DNA from: Synechococcus sp. AG-679-C18
Lineage (GTDB): Bacteria; Cyanobacteriota; Cyanobacteriia; PCC-6307; Cyanobiaceae
Direction: 5' to 3'
NCBI GenBank assembly: GCA_003210755.1
Contig: QCUL01000008.1
Span: forward strand, 1 to 64,000
DNA length: 64,000 nucleotides
The stretch's first letter is position 1. Each line of letters opens with the position of its first letter. Shown piece by piece: positions 41,213 through 50,074 of the stretch. The translations under genes and the position numbers were made by a program. The notes beneath the pieces are model-generated. The model made no database searches, was not told the DNA's origin, and was given only the letters and a program-made list of their open reading frames with translations.

Positions 41213-41331
41213 TTGCTGACGGACAATTTCCCTTTATTATATAAATACAGCACGGTTTAAAAATCCAACACGGCCTTTCAACCAACGTCAACATTCTGCA
41301 GAGGTGGGCACAGTACAATCAAGAGCTTCCA

Positions 41332-41790
41332 TTGCCTGGAGATTGGGATGAATTCAAAAGCAAGTTCCCAAAACAATCGATTCGGATGGAAATCGAAGAT
41401 CCTGAATTGACCTCACTGTTGAAAAACACTACACCGGCAAAACTCAGAGCAGAAGCAATCTCAGGTGACTTTTCAGCTGTTGCTCCAACCCAGCAGGAGT
41501 GAGAGGAAGAGGCACGACGAATTCGAGTGCAAGAAATCTCCGACCAAAAACATTTCGGCGGTGATGGGCGGCCGGCCAATGTGTCTCTTTGCCTGGAATT
41601 AGCGAAGCTGAATCCTGCCCTTTATCAGCAGCTCGAGGAGCAACACAATGCGAAGGGACCAACACCAGATCATGTGGCAATGCTCCGGGCACAGGCCACG
41701 GCTTATGCAGAACGTGCGCGACAAGAGAGCATGGTGAAAGCAATGGTTATGGGACAGAACGCTGCTGCTCGGATGCGGAGGTTTAAGTGA
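41332..41790 (+). pseudogene. Broken phage-like gene with in-frame TGA
   Basis: One frame runs from about 41245 through LPGDWDEFKSKFPKQ and AVAPTQQE, meets TGA at 41503-41505, then continues EEEARRIRVQEISDQKHF to the stop at 41788. The two halves read as one protein (acidic, Gln-rich, like phage structural/scaffold proteins). No ATG at the front; TTG 41332 is a possible start. The stop overlaps the next ATG (TGATG), showing an old operon. Confidence 0.55.
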
Positions 41791-42110
41791 TGGCCGTCAC
41801 ATATAAGGGCGACATTCTTAAGTTGCAGGGTTCGAAATGGGATCTACCCAGAGATCTTCCGATTGAGCAAGCCTGCAACTGGATCGAGGAGCAGTGGATT
41901 CGCGAAGAGATGGAGCGGGCTGCCACTGCGATCGAAGAGGACATGGAGAGCGAAGCTGCACTTGAAGCTGATGTCCCTCCACCTCCTGCGGCAAATGCCC
42001 ACATCCCGACCAATCACCATTTTACGCAAGTAGCTTCGAGCTGCATTAGCGGGGAGCGGATCAGCACGCTTGCTTCGCAATTCGGGCGTATCGATAACAA
42101 GCAAGCCTGA
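41790..42110 (+). CDS. Small protein coupled to the broken gene upstream
   Basis: About 106 residues from ATG 41790 (overlapping the preceding stop by one base). MAVTYKGDILKLQGSKWDLP then an acidic helix (EEQWIREEMERAATAIEEDM) and a Pro-rich linker. No family recognised; phage-like small gene. Confidence 0.5.
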   Translation: MAVTYKGDILKLQGSKWDLPRDLPIEQACNWIEEQWIREEMERAATAIEEDMESEAALEADVPPPPAANAHIPTNHHFTQVASSCISGERISTLASQFGRIDNKQA

Positions 42111-42325
42111 TCTTCTCGCCAGTGTTGCCACGGCAGGTATCTGAGTCATCACCTGGAGCGTTGCGCCGTGCGGCGATCAGCTGCAAAAAAGTTAAGGGAC
42201 TTGAGTAAAAATCGCAGCGTTTAAATCTGCCGCGCGTCACACACGAATAAAAAATCATGAATTATTACTGATACATGCAGAAAAAGCATTACATTAAGCT
42301 TAAATATTGCGTAAAATGTATTATG

Positions 42326-42781
42326 ATGTATCGTTCGATAACGGCACTTTTTATCGGCATAGGTCTCTCCATCGCTTCATCAAAAGCATCAAGCATTGAG
42401 TTCTCAGATTGTTTTTTCAATGAGGAAAAAATTCCATGCACATATAAATCTTCTGGCGATTTGTATGGGGGCAAATCTGTTCTCCGCATTCAATGGAAAG
42501 ACGGCAAGAGCAATACTTACAGGAGCGTGCCATTCATGAAATCTGATAACCCTTCTACAGGAATACCTTGGAAATCAGGAAATGAGCCAATAAAGCTAGT
42601 GAAACTAAAGTTTGGCACTGTTTGGTTAACCTCACATCAAACATTTGAAGATGAGCAAGGTGGAAGATGGCTGTATGCCTGCATAGCAGGTAGACATACT
42701 CGAGGAATGGATAGCCTTTACAACCCTAGAAATGGGAATGCAATTCGATTCCAGAATTCCGAGTGTGTGCCAATGGGTTAG
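42326..42781 (+). CDS. Small secreted Cys protein (paralog 1)
   Basis: About 151 residues from ATG 42326 (or 42323): signal peptide MYRSITALFIGIGLSIASSKAS, then DCFFNEEKIPC, RIQWKDGKS, DEQGGRWLYACIAG and LYNPRNGNAIRFQNSEC. Four Cys in an exported protein point to disulfides. Followed by a frameshifted paralog. Function unknown. Confidence 0.6.
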   Translation: MYRSITALFIGIGLSIASSKASSIEFSDCFFNEEKIPCTYKSSGDLYGGKSVLRIQWKDGKSNTYRSVPFMKSDNPSTGIPWKSGNEPIKLVKLKFGTVWLTSHQTFEDEQGGRWLYACIAGRHTRGMDSLYNPRNGNAIRFQNSECVPMG

Positions 42782-42839
42782 TAGTTACCTTCAAAGCCTT
42801 TCCGAACTAATCCTCATCAATTCGTGAGACTTTTAAATT

Positions 42840-43378
42840 ATGCTCGCAATTGTCTTTCTCGCTCTTAGCCTATTGATTGCTCCGACCTCAGCGGAAGGTG
42901 TATCCAACAAATTTAATGCATGCTTCTTCAATAAACAAAAAATCCAATGCAACTTTAAGACAATCAAGCAAAAATCAACTAAGAAGATTTTGGCTTATAA
43001 AATTGCCTGGTCTGACGGCAGAGCAATACATACAGGATTGTGCCTGGGGGACAATCTAATATTGTATTTACAGGCTTTCCATCGCAAGATCAGACTGGGA
43101 GCCTATACGATCAGGATAAGCCAAGACTAATTGACGAGCAAGGTGGATTATGGTTAATGGCATGCTTCTGGGAAGAAGGTCCTAGCAACGAAGAAGGTCC
43201 TAGCAACTGGAAAGCTCTTTACAATCCAGAGAATGATAATGTCATTTTGTTCAATCAAATATCATCTGATTGCGAAGCGTTCGAGGGAGGTTTGGGCCAA
43301 CTATTGAGTCATCAGAAAAGGCAAAATAGGATTGAAAAAATACTTAAACCTATATTTGCGGTGGTGTTTTGGTCTTAG
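42840..43378 (+). pseudogene. Frameshifted paralog of the small secreted Cys protein
   Basis: Signal peptide and NACFFNKQKIQC..KIAWSDGRAIHTG are in one frame (42840-43040). The rest, DEQGGLWLMACFWEEG and LYNPENDNVILF, continues in another frame to 43378. Both parts align in order with the gene just upstream, so it is a tandem duplicate broken near a GGGGG run at about 43046. It also carries an 18-bp tandem duplication (43172-43189 and 43190-43207). Confidence 0.7.
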
Positions 43379-43623
43379 TCCTGGCCGTGATGTCTCGTCT
43401 GCATTGATGCAATCAGATTGCAGCTATCAGCGTCATTAGCCTGTAGCGCCATCAGTAGCTCTTGAAGCAGAGCAAGAGTCATCTGAGTGTCGATGGTCAT
43501 TGGTTAAAGGAAACTGCATAAAACATTCCCCCTTCAGAAGGCCCAATCATATAGGGCTGCAATGTCCCTAGCTGACACCCTTATTTTAGCGATCTCGTTT
43601 TATCTAATTTCTGCTAAATCGTG

Positions 43624-43757
43624 CCAGGAAGTCGGAGTTGATCGCTGCCGCTGAACGAGTATTGGCCGGAGTTGCTAGTTGATTGCAGGCATGATTACCA
43701 ATTAAGCCCTGGCTATCTCTGCTCAACTGCGCTCAATCGTGCCAGGTATTGGAGGCT
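43624..43757. repeat. Precursor-flank repeat, copy A
   Basis: About 134 bp with roughly 85% identity by eye to 58081-58213, including the stretch CTATCTCTGCTCAACTGCGC and CAATCGTGCCAGGTATTGGA. Weaker likeness continues for another 60 bp. Both copies lie downstream of a dead Nif11-leader precursor on the minus strand, so they mark duplicated gene neighbourhoods. Confidence 0.75.
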
Positions 43758-43789
43758 GATTTACGGGCTTATTATGGTGATCGAAGCAA

Positions 43790-43818
43790 TAAAAAAACCC
43801 TGTCACTGCAGGGGCTTT
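43790..43818 (-). terminator. Terminator of the first precursor locus
   Basis: On the minus strand GCCCCTG, loop, CAGGG is followed by a run of seven T. It lies about 80 bp past the stop of the dead precursor at 43900. Confidence 0.6.
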
Positions 43819-43899
43819 GTGTGAGTAAGCTGTACAGTCAATCTTTAACAATGTTAAGCACATTGTCTAGTGTTTGAACCTTCGGGTAACAGGCACTGG

Positions 43900-44133
43900 T
43901 TAAAGATCCAGGTAACAGGCATCTGCCGTTGAGAATCCCCCCCCAGCCACTGCTTCCAGCTCTTCTTCTGATAGTTCGGATTGAGCCTTAGTTAGATCAT
44001 TAGCAGAGATACTAAAACCTGCTTCCTTGGCAATGGCAGCAACAGCTTCAGCATCCGCAGCTGCTTTGAGCTTCTCCTAGCTGGTGTCAGCTTTGACCTT
44101 TTCTAGAAAGGCTTTGAGTTGCTCTTCTGACAT
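43900..44133 (-). pseudogene. Nif11-leader lanthipeptide precursor, in-frame TAG
   Basis: ATG at 44133 then MSEEQLKAFLEKVKADTS, TAG at codon 19 where other copies have LQ, and an otherwise perfect leader (AAIAKEAGFSISANDL, SEEELEAVAGG). Core after GG: GFSTADACYLDL (Ser, Thr, one Cys), enough for one ring. 77 sense or stop codons before TAA. The rest is undamaged, so inactivation is recent. Closest precursor to lanM, which it faces on the opposite strand. Confidence 0.85.
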
Positions 44134-44729
44134 CAGGTTACTTGTGCGGTGGATGTCCCAATTATCACCTCCTTAAGCGATTTCGTCACCGCCGCCTGCT
44201 CAGATCCCGCGGTTCAGGCTCAGGCTCACGCAGCAGCCGCTGGGTAATACAGCTGGGGCAGATGCTCATCACCGCGCAGTCGGGCTCACGGCAGACCTGC
44301 AGGAAACCGACCGAAATTTCTGAGCCGCCTTTAACGACCCAGCAGGGCCTAGAAAACCCCATGGCACCCCTTTGCTTCGTCTAGGGCTGTAGAGCAGCTT
44401 TTTCCTGGTCAGTTGCGATCTGTTTTGCCTCCCCGAATGTTGGACAAGATTTGCATCGTCAAATGCGATTCCCTTGCATTCATGATTTACCCTGGATTAT
44501 CTGCTTGTGCAATGTAATATTCTAAATAGGCTGTAATGGCAATTATTTTGTGTTGCTTTTATGAGTATTCGCTTTATGCCAGACTGCTTGAATTGAGTGT
44601 CGTCACGGTTCTTCGCGGATACGCTAAATTCTGCCTATTGCAAGTACAATTTCAACAATGATGCGACCTTGGGATTAATTAAAAGCACAATCCTTGATCA
44701 GGTCTATTCTGATATGCGATTGATGTCTA
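44134..44729. other. Spacer between precursor and lanM
   Basis: The first 125 bp (about 44155-44260) resemble 55810-55915 upstream of another precursor (shared CGTCACCGC, GCGGTTCAGGCTC-like and CAGCTGGGGCAG-like blocks). The rest is AT-rich and must contain the lanM promoter. No gene seen. Confidence 0.5.
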
Positions 44730-47700
44730 ATGAAAGAGCTCGAATCCACTGATTGGATACAGGCTTGGTTGGAGATGGCGGCCCCAAGCGAGCCGCAAAA
44801 GTTCCAGCGTCGGTTGGATTGGCAAGATCTCTCAGCAAAATCGTTTCAAAAGTTTCTGTGTACCGACCCATCTGAGGTGGAGTCGTCTCCAGCTCGTTGG
44901 CCCGAGGCATTAGCCAGTGCGCAGGTGCTGATCCAAGCAGAGTGGGATGAACCCTTGTTGCCCTATGGCAGCGATCCTTCGCTCCCATTTGTAGACCTTT
45001 GGTGGCCGCTTCGCTGCCAGAGGGCGGCTTGGTTGCGCGAGCAGCCGTTTTGGCTGGCCGCCTCCGTGCAAGTGTCAGTTGCTGATCAGTTGGCTGATGT
45101 TCTGCTGCAGCGTTTATGCAGCCTTACTGATCAGGTGCTGTGGGAGCTTTTTTGCGCCGGACGCTCTCCGGGTGTGATGTTGCTGTCCCATCTCGGAGCC
45201 TCTGGCGACGGCAGTGGACCTCCGCTGCGTGAGCATTACGAGACCTTCATTCGCCAACACCGACGCGATGGGCTGACCAGCTTGCTCAGCAAGTTCCCGG
45301 TGCTGCAGCGTTTGATCGGAACAGTGCTGGAGCTCTGGTCTGAGAACTGCTCAGAAATGCTTGAGCGCATCAATGCCGATCGCCCGGCGTTAGAGGCCCA
45401 TTTCGGCATCCCGCGTAGCCATTGTCTGGTGGCTGTACAGCAGGGTTTGAGTGATCCCCATCGCGGGGGGAGAGCTGTGGCTGTTTTGGAGTTCTCAGCT
45501 TCAGCCACTCACGACTCCGATCGCTTGCGCGTGGTTTACAAACCCAAGGACATGGCTGTGGATGAGGCCTATCAGACCCTGCTGGCTGATCTCAATGCTC
45601 ACAGTGAGCTGAAGCCATTGCGCTGCCTAACGGTGCATCTCTCTGATGGCTATGGATACATGGAATTTGTACCCCATCAGCTTTGTGCTGATCGGCAGGA
45701 GCTAGAGCGGTTTTATGACAACGCTGGGCGTTTGACAGCTGTTCTGCACCTGCTTGGTTGCACGGATTGCCATTACGAAAACCTGATTGCTTGTGCTGAT
45801 CAGCTCCTACTGATCGACACCGAAACTCTCCTAGAGGCTGATCTCCCCGATCATGTCGATGATGCCAACAGCAAGAAGTCGGCGGTCAATGGGGCATCGC
45901 AACTGCAGCAGCGATGCCGAAGCTCAGTGCTTCGCTCAGGGCTTCTGCCGAATTGGATGTTTGTCGGTGTTGCAAAGCGGGCAGTGGACATCAGTGCCCT
46001 GGGAATTGAGCCTCCGGCTGCAGCTGAAGCCCAGGTACCTGGATGGCTCGGCCTGAACAGCGACGGGATGATGCCTGGTCGCGAACCACAAGCCGCCGGT
46101 ATTCCAACCAGCCTTCCAGTCGGCATTGGTTCGCCCAACCCCCTGAACCAACATCTCGAGCAGTTTTGCTCGGGCTTCAGCCAGCAGATGCGTGAGCTTG
46201 AGCGACTGAAGTCGCGTTGGCTAGCAGCTGGCAGTGTGCTTGAGGCCTTCGCGGGGCTGACTCGGCGCATCGTGCTTCGCGCCACAAGGGTGTATTTCGC
46301 CATTCAGCGCCAGCAATTGCAGCCAGCCGCGTTGCGTTCAGCTTTTGCCCAAGCCATCAGGCTTGAGCAATTGGCTCGCAGCTTTCTGTTGGCTGAGAGC
46401 CGACCACTGCACTGGCCGGTGTTAGCGGCGGAACAGCAACAGATGCAACGTCTCGATATCCCGTTCTTTACCCATGCCATCGATGGCAATGCTCTTCATC
46501 TCGATGCTGAAGGCAGCCTGCTGCCGGGTTTCATTCAGACCAGTGGGCTTGAGGCCGCCCGTCAGCGGTTGGAGCAGCTCAATGACGATGAGTGTACTTT
46601 TCAGCTGCAACTCATCCGTGGTGCTTGCCAGGCGCGGCAGCTGCGAACGCAGGGGGCTCAGGCTGCTTTGGAATCTGATCGCCTTGAGCGGGCCGACATC
46701 TGTGATGGGCAAGAGGCCTCTACAGCAGTGGCGCGGCAACTACTCGATCTGGCGATCCGAGATCCCCAAGGTCAGGTGGAGTGGCTGGGAATGGATCTCG
46801 GTCCAGATGGAGAACGTTTTGCCTTCGGGCCGGTGGGTCTGTCGCTTTATGGGGGATCGATGGGGACGGCTTGCTTGCTGAACGAGCTCAGCGGTGTCTC
46901 TTCTGATCTACCGGAGGCCGAAGCCGTTCTGGGCAGCATCCTGGCCCCACTGGACGCCTTGACTGTTGACGACCACCAGGAGGCGGGATACCGCTGGTGG
47001 AGAGATCAGCCCCTTGGGATTTCCGGCTGCGGCGGCACTCTGCTCGGTTTGTTGGCCTTGGGTCGAGACAATATTTTTGATGCCTTGCTTGCTTCATTGC
47101 CAAACCGGGTGCTGGAGGCGGATCAGCAGCTTGATCTCATTGGCGGCTGCTGCGGCTTAATCGGCCCACTTCTGCAGCGCGGATCAGATCTGGCGCTGGC
47201 AATGGCCATCTGCGCAGGCGATCACTTGCTCGCCCAGCAGCAGCAGCAAGGTGGCTGGCCTGACAAGCAAAAATCCCCAGGCCCTTCCTTGCTCGGGTTT
47301 TCCCATGGCACAGCTGGCATGGCAGCTGCCCTGGCCCGCCTGCATGCGGCTAGCGGAGAGGCTCGCTTCCGTGATGCAGCGGCTGCTGCCCTGGCCTATG
47401 AGCGCAGTTATTTCAAGCCAGAGCAGGGCAATTGGCCTGATTTTCGTCAAGGCGCTGATACTGAGACGTTCATGGTCAGTTGGTGTCACGGTGCGCCTGG
47501 TATCGCGCTTGGCCGCGCCTGCCTTTGGGGCACAGAGCTTTGGGATGAGTCCTGCGCTGAGGAAATCGGGATTGCCCTGGCCACCACAGCAGCCATGTCG
47601 AGTCTTCTTCCTGATCACCTCTGCTGTGGATCCCTTGGTCTGATGCTGATCCTGCAGCAGGTCGCCACCGGGCCCTGGCCTTTAACCGCACAGCAGCGAG

Positions 47701-47924
47701 ACAATGCATTGACGAAGGCAACTTCATACCGAAAGCAGGCTCTTGCGCGCTGCACTGGCGGAGAGGTGAGGCTGCGTTGCTTTGGCACGCAAGAAGGCGA
47801 TCTGATGCTGCCGGGTTTCTTCACTGGTCTCAGCGGCATGGGCCTGGCGCTGTTGCCAACGCCGGCCTCTCAAGCGCTGGTGATGAACTTGCTGAGCGCA
47901 GGCCTGCTGGTTCCCCAGGGTTAG
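44730..47924 (+). CDS. procM: Class II lanthipeptide synthetase, ProcM type
   Basis: 1064 residues. The N-terminal ~650 are the LanM dehydratase (VYKPKDMAVDEAYQ, CTDCHYENLI, IDTETLLEADLPDH, GLLPNWMF). The C-terminal part is the LanC-like cyclase with zinc ligands Cys919 (SWCHGAPG) and Cys965/Cys966 (LCCGSLG). A Cys-Cys-Cys site instead of Cys-Cys-His marks the ProcM group, known for handling many different precursors. It phosphorylates and eliminates Ser/Thr and then adds Cys to form (methyl)lanthionine. GC-rich; overlaps the convergent transporter gene by 4 bp. Confidence 0.96.
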   Translation: MKELESTDWIQAWLEMAAPSEPQKFQRRLDWQDLSAKSFQKFLCTDPSEVESSPARWPEALASAQVLIQAEWDEPLLPYGSDPSLPFVDLWWPLRCQRAAWLREQPFWLAASVQVSVADQLADVLLQRLCSLTDQVLWELFCAGRSPGVMLLSHLGASGDGSGPPLREHYETFIRQHRRDGLTSLLSKFPVLQRLIGTVLELWSENCSEMLERINADRPALEAHFGIPRSHCLVAVQQGLSDPHRGGRAVAVLEFSASATHDSDRLRVVYKPKDMAVDEAYQTLLADLNAHSELKPLRCLTVHLSDGYGYMEFVPHQLCADRQELERFYDNAGRLTAVLHLLGCTDCHYENLIACADQLLLIDTETLLEADLPDHVDDANSKKSAVNGASQLQQRCRSSVLRSGLLPNWMFVGVAKRAVDISALGIEPPAAAEAQVPGWLGLNSDGMMPGREPQAAGIPTSLPVGIGSPNPLNQHLEQFCSGFSQQMRELERLKSRWLAAGSVLEAFAGLTRRIVLRATRVYFAIQRQQLQPAALRSAFAQAIRLEQLARSFLLAESRPLHWPVLAAEQQQMQRLDIPFFTHAIDGNALHLDAEGSLLPGFIQTSGLEAARQRLEQLNDDECTFQLQLIRGACQARQLRTQGAQAALESDRLERADICDGQEASTAVARQLLDLAIRDPQGQVEWLGMDLGPDGERFAFGPVGLSLYGGSMGTACLLNELSGVSSDLPEAEAVLGSILAPLDALTVDDHQEAGYRWWRDQPLGISGCGGTLLGLLALGRDNIFDALLASLPNRVLEADQQLDLIGGCCGLIGPLLQRGSDLALAMAICAGDHLLAQQQQQGGWPDKQKSPGPSLLGFSHGTAGMAAALARLHAASGEARFRDAAAAALAYERSYFKPEQGNWPDFRQGADTETFMVSWCHGAPGIALGRACLWGTELWDESCAEEIGIALATTAAMSSLLPDHLCCGSLGLMLILQQVATGPWPLTAQQRDNALTKATSYRKQALARCTGGEVRLRCFGTQEGDLMLPGFFTGLSGMGLALLPTPASQALVMNLLSAGLLVPQG

Positions 47925-50074
47925 TGACTGGCCAGCATGCGTTGTATGTAGCCGTGGGATTGGAGTTGATCCCAGCTGCCAGATTCAGCGGGTTTGTGAC
48001 GTTCGATCACCACTATCTGATCAGCTTGCTGGATCGTGGCCAGACGGTGTGCAATCGAAATCCGCGTGATCCCCAGCTCGTTGATTGTGCGGGTGATCGC
48101 TTGCTGTGAGGTGTTATCGAGGGCACTGGTCGCTTCATCCATGATCAAGACTTTTGGTTTTGTGACCAGGGCGCGGGCGATTGCGATGCGCTGCACCTGT
48201 CCACCTGAGACATTGCCGCCTGATTCGCTCAATAAGGTTTCCAGTTGCATCGGCATGGCCCGCACTTCATCGGCCACAGCGGCCTGCTCGAGGGCTTCCC
48301 AGATTTCTGCTTCACTGCGTTGAACCCCGCCACAGATCACGTCGTAGATCGAGCCGGCATTTAACCGGGCTGTCTGCATCACCACCCCGAGCTGGCGGCG
48401 GTAGGAGCGGATCGCCAGCTGGGAAAGAGGAATGCCATCCACCAGTAGTTCTCCGCCGGTTGGCGAGACAAAACCAAGCAGCATGCGCACCAGAGTGGTT
48501 TTGCCACAGCCACTGGGGCCTGTAATCGCCGTGTGTTGGCCTGCTGGGATGATGAAGGTGAGGTTCTGAAAGAGCGCGTCTGAGCTTCCCGGAAACTCAT
48601 AGCTGATGCCGCGCAGCCTGAATTCTCCCTGCAATTGGTGGCGAATCGCATCGGCCTGGTAGCCGCCTTCTACGTCTGCGTACATCACCGGTTCTGCGCG
48701 TTGCCAGAGCACGACAGCCCTTCCTCCGGTGTTGGCGATCAGATTCACGGCTCCAGTTACGGCGCCATTGAAGCTGCCGAAGGCCGCGTTGAATGAGATG
48801 AAGGCCACCACCAGCTCGTTCATTTCCACAGGGCTTTGGCTGTTGAGGATGCGCTCAGCCACTACGGCGAAAAGGAAGAGACTGGCCAGCGGTGTAACCA
48901 GGGTTCCGTATTGCTCGATCGCATCGGAGAACACATTGCTGCGCATCTGCAAGACGGCGTAGCGATTGACATCCCGCAGCCAGCGCAGCAGCACGAAGGG
49001 TTCAGCCCCGGCGCTGCGGATTTGCGGCATGCCCATCACTGCTTGCAGCGAAAAATTGGTGATTTCGGCGCCGCTTTCCATCATTGGCATCTGCAATTGA
49101 ATGCTGCGCCAGGTGATGTTTAGTAGGAAAATTACAGACAACAGCGTGAATCCAGAGGCCCAAAACGCCAGCTGGCGGTCGTAGGTGAACATCAACACGA
49201 AGTAGCTAATTGCAAACAGGCTGGAGAGCAGGGTGGAGAGCACGCCATTGCCTAGCAGCTGCCGCAGTTGGCTGATGGCGCTGACACGCGATGCCAGATC
49301 ACCGGTCGTGAAGCGGTTGATGAAGCTGATTGGCAGGCGCATGAGCCTGTCCCACACCGCTGATTGCAGACGCACGTCTGCAACGCTCTCCAGCCGCAAC
49401 ATCATCAAGTTCTGGAGAAATTGGGTGGCGACCGAACCAATCACGATCAGCACCACCACCGTTAGGCCCTGCAGTAACAGCGCTTGGTCGTTGTGCGGAA
49501 GGATCCGGTTCACCAGCAGGTTGGTAAGCATCGGGATCGATAGGTTGAACAGCATCACCACCGCTGAGGTGATCAGCAGCGCCAGCAGGGCCCAAACTTC
49601 CGTGCCGAAGGCAAATCCCAGCAAGGTCAGAGGCCCCCGCACCTTGGCAGGTAATGGCAGGTAGAGCTCGAAGGCTCGATCAGCCAAGTCGATCGTTGCA
49701 GTGAGACGTTGATGGCTCCGGTCACTGGGGTCGTAGAGCCAGGGGTGGCGACCGCGTCGGTAGAGCGCCATCGGTTGATCGTTATCTGCCTTGAAAACGA
49801 TCAACAGCGGCACTTCAACCCGCTCGAGATGGCGAGGTGCTTCCACCATCCGGTGGTGCAAATCGTTGTGGTTCAGCAACTCCTCGATCGATGCACCCGG
49901 AAGCGGTACCAGTGGGTGATCACGCCGGCCGAGTTGGGCTACGCAGAAGCCCAGCAGCTCAAGCTCCAGTTGTTGTTCGCGGACGGGCTGGTCTTGAAAG
50001 AGCAGCGACTGCTCAATCTGCTGCGCTTCCAGTAGAGCGTTCTGCGTGGTGTCCGGGGAGATCGGCGTGCTCAT
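47921..50074 (-). CDS. NHLM-type ABC transporter, second subunit (no peptidase)
   Basis: 717 residues. A ~150-residue N-terminal domain without the C39 Cys, membrane segments about 155-440, then the ATPase: Walker A ITGPSGCGKTT, signature VSGGQVQRIAIARAL, Walker B VLIMDEATSALD. Corresponds to the second ABC protein of NHLM bacteriocin export systems. Last gene of the four-gene export operon, 4-bp overlap with the C39 transporter gene. Confidence 0.9.
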   Translation of the reverse strand: MSTPISPDTTQNALLEAQQIEQSLLFQDQPVREQQLELELLGFCVAQLGRRDHPLVPLPGASIEELLNHNDLHHRMVEAPRHLERVEVPLLIVFKADNDQPMALYRRGRHPWLYDPSDRSHQRLTATIDLADRAFELYLPLPAKVRGPLTLLGFAFGTEVWALLALLITSAVVMLFNLSIPMLTNLLVNRILPHNDQALLLQGLTVVVLIVIGSVATQFLQNLMMLRLESVADVRLQSAVWDRLMRLPISFINRFTTGDLASRVSAISQLRQLLGNGVLSTLLSSLFAISYFVLMFTYDRQLAFWASGFTLLSVIFLLNITWRSIQLQMPMMESGAEITNFSLQAVMGMPQIRSAGAEPFVLLRWLRDVNRYAVLQMRSNVFSDAIEQYGTLVTPLASLFLFAVVAERILNSQSPVEMNELVVAFISFNAAFGSFNGAVTGAVNLIANTGGRAVVLWQRAEPVMYADVEGGYQADAIRHQLQGEFRLRGISYEFPGSSDALFQNLTFIIPAGQHTAITGPSGCGKTTLVRMLLGFVSPTGGELLVDGIPLSQLAIRSYRRQLGVVMQTARLNAGSIYDVICGGVQRSEAEIWEALEQAAVADEVRAMPMQLETLLSESGGNVSGGQVQRIAIARALVTKPKVLIMDEATSALDNTSQQAITRTINELGITRISIAHRLATIQQADQIVVIERHKPAESGSWDQLQSHGYIQRMLASH

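Noticed and set aside
43900-44133. Possible readthrough or recoding of TAG in the precursor
   Set aside because: No recoding signal or suppressor tRNA is seen, and another copy carries TAA, so decay is the simpler reading.
44142-44384. 80-codon Arg/Ser-rich plus-strand frame before lanM
   Set aside because: Low-complexity composition; it lies over the precursor 5' flank shared with 55.8 kb, where the frame is not kept.
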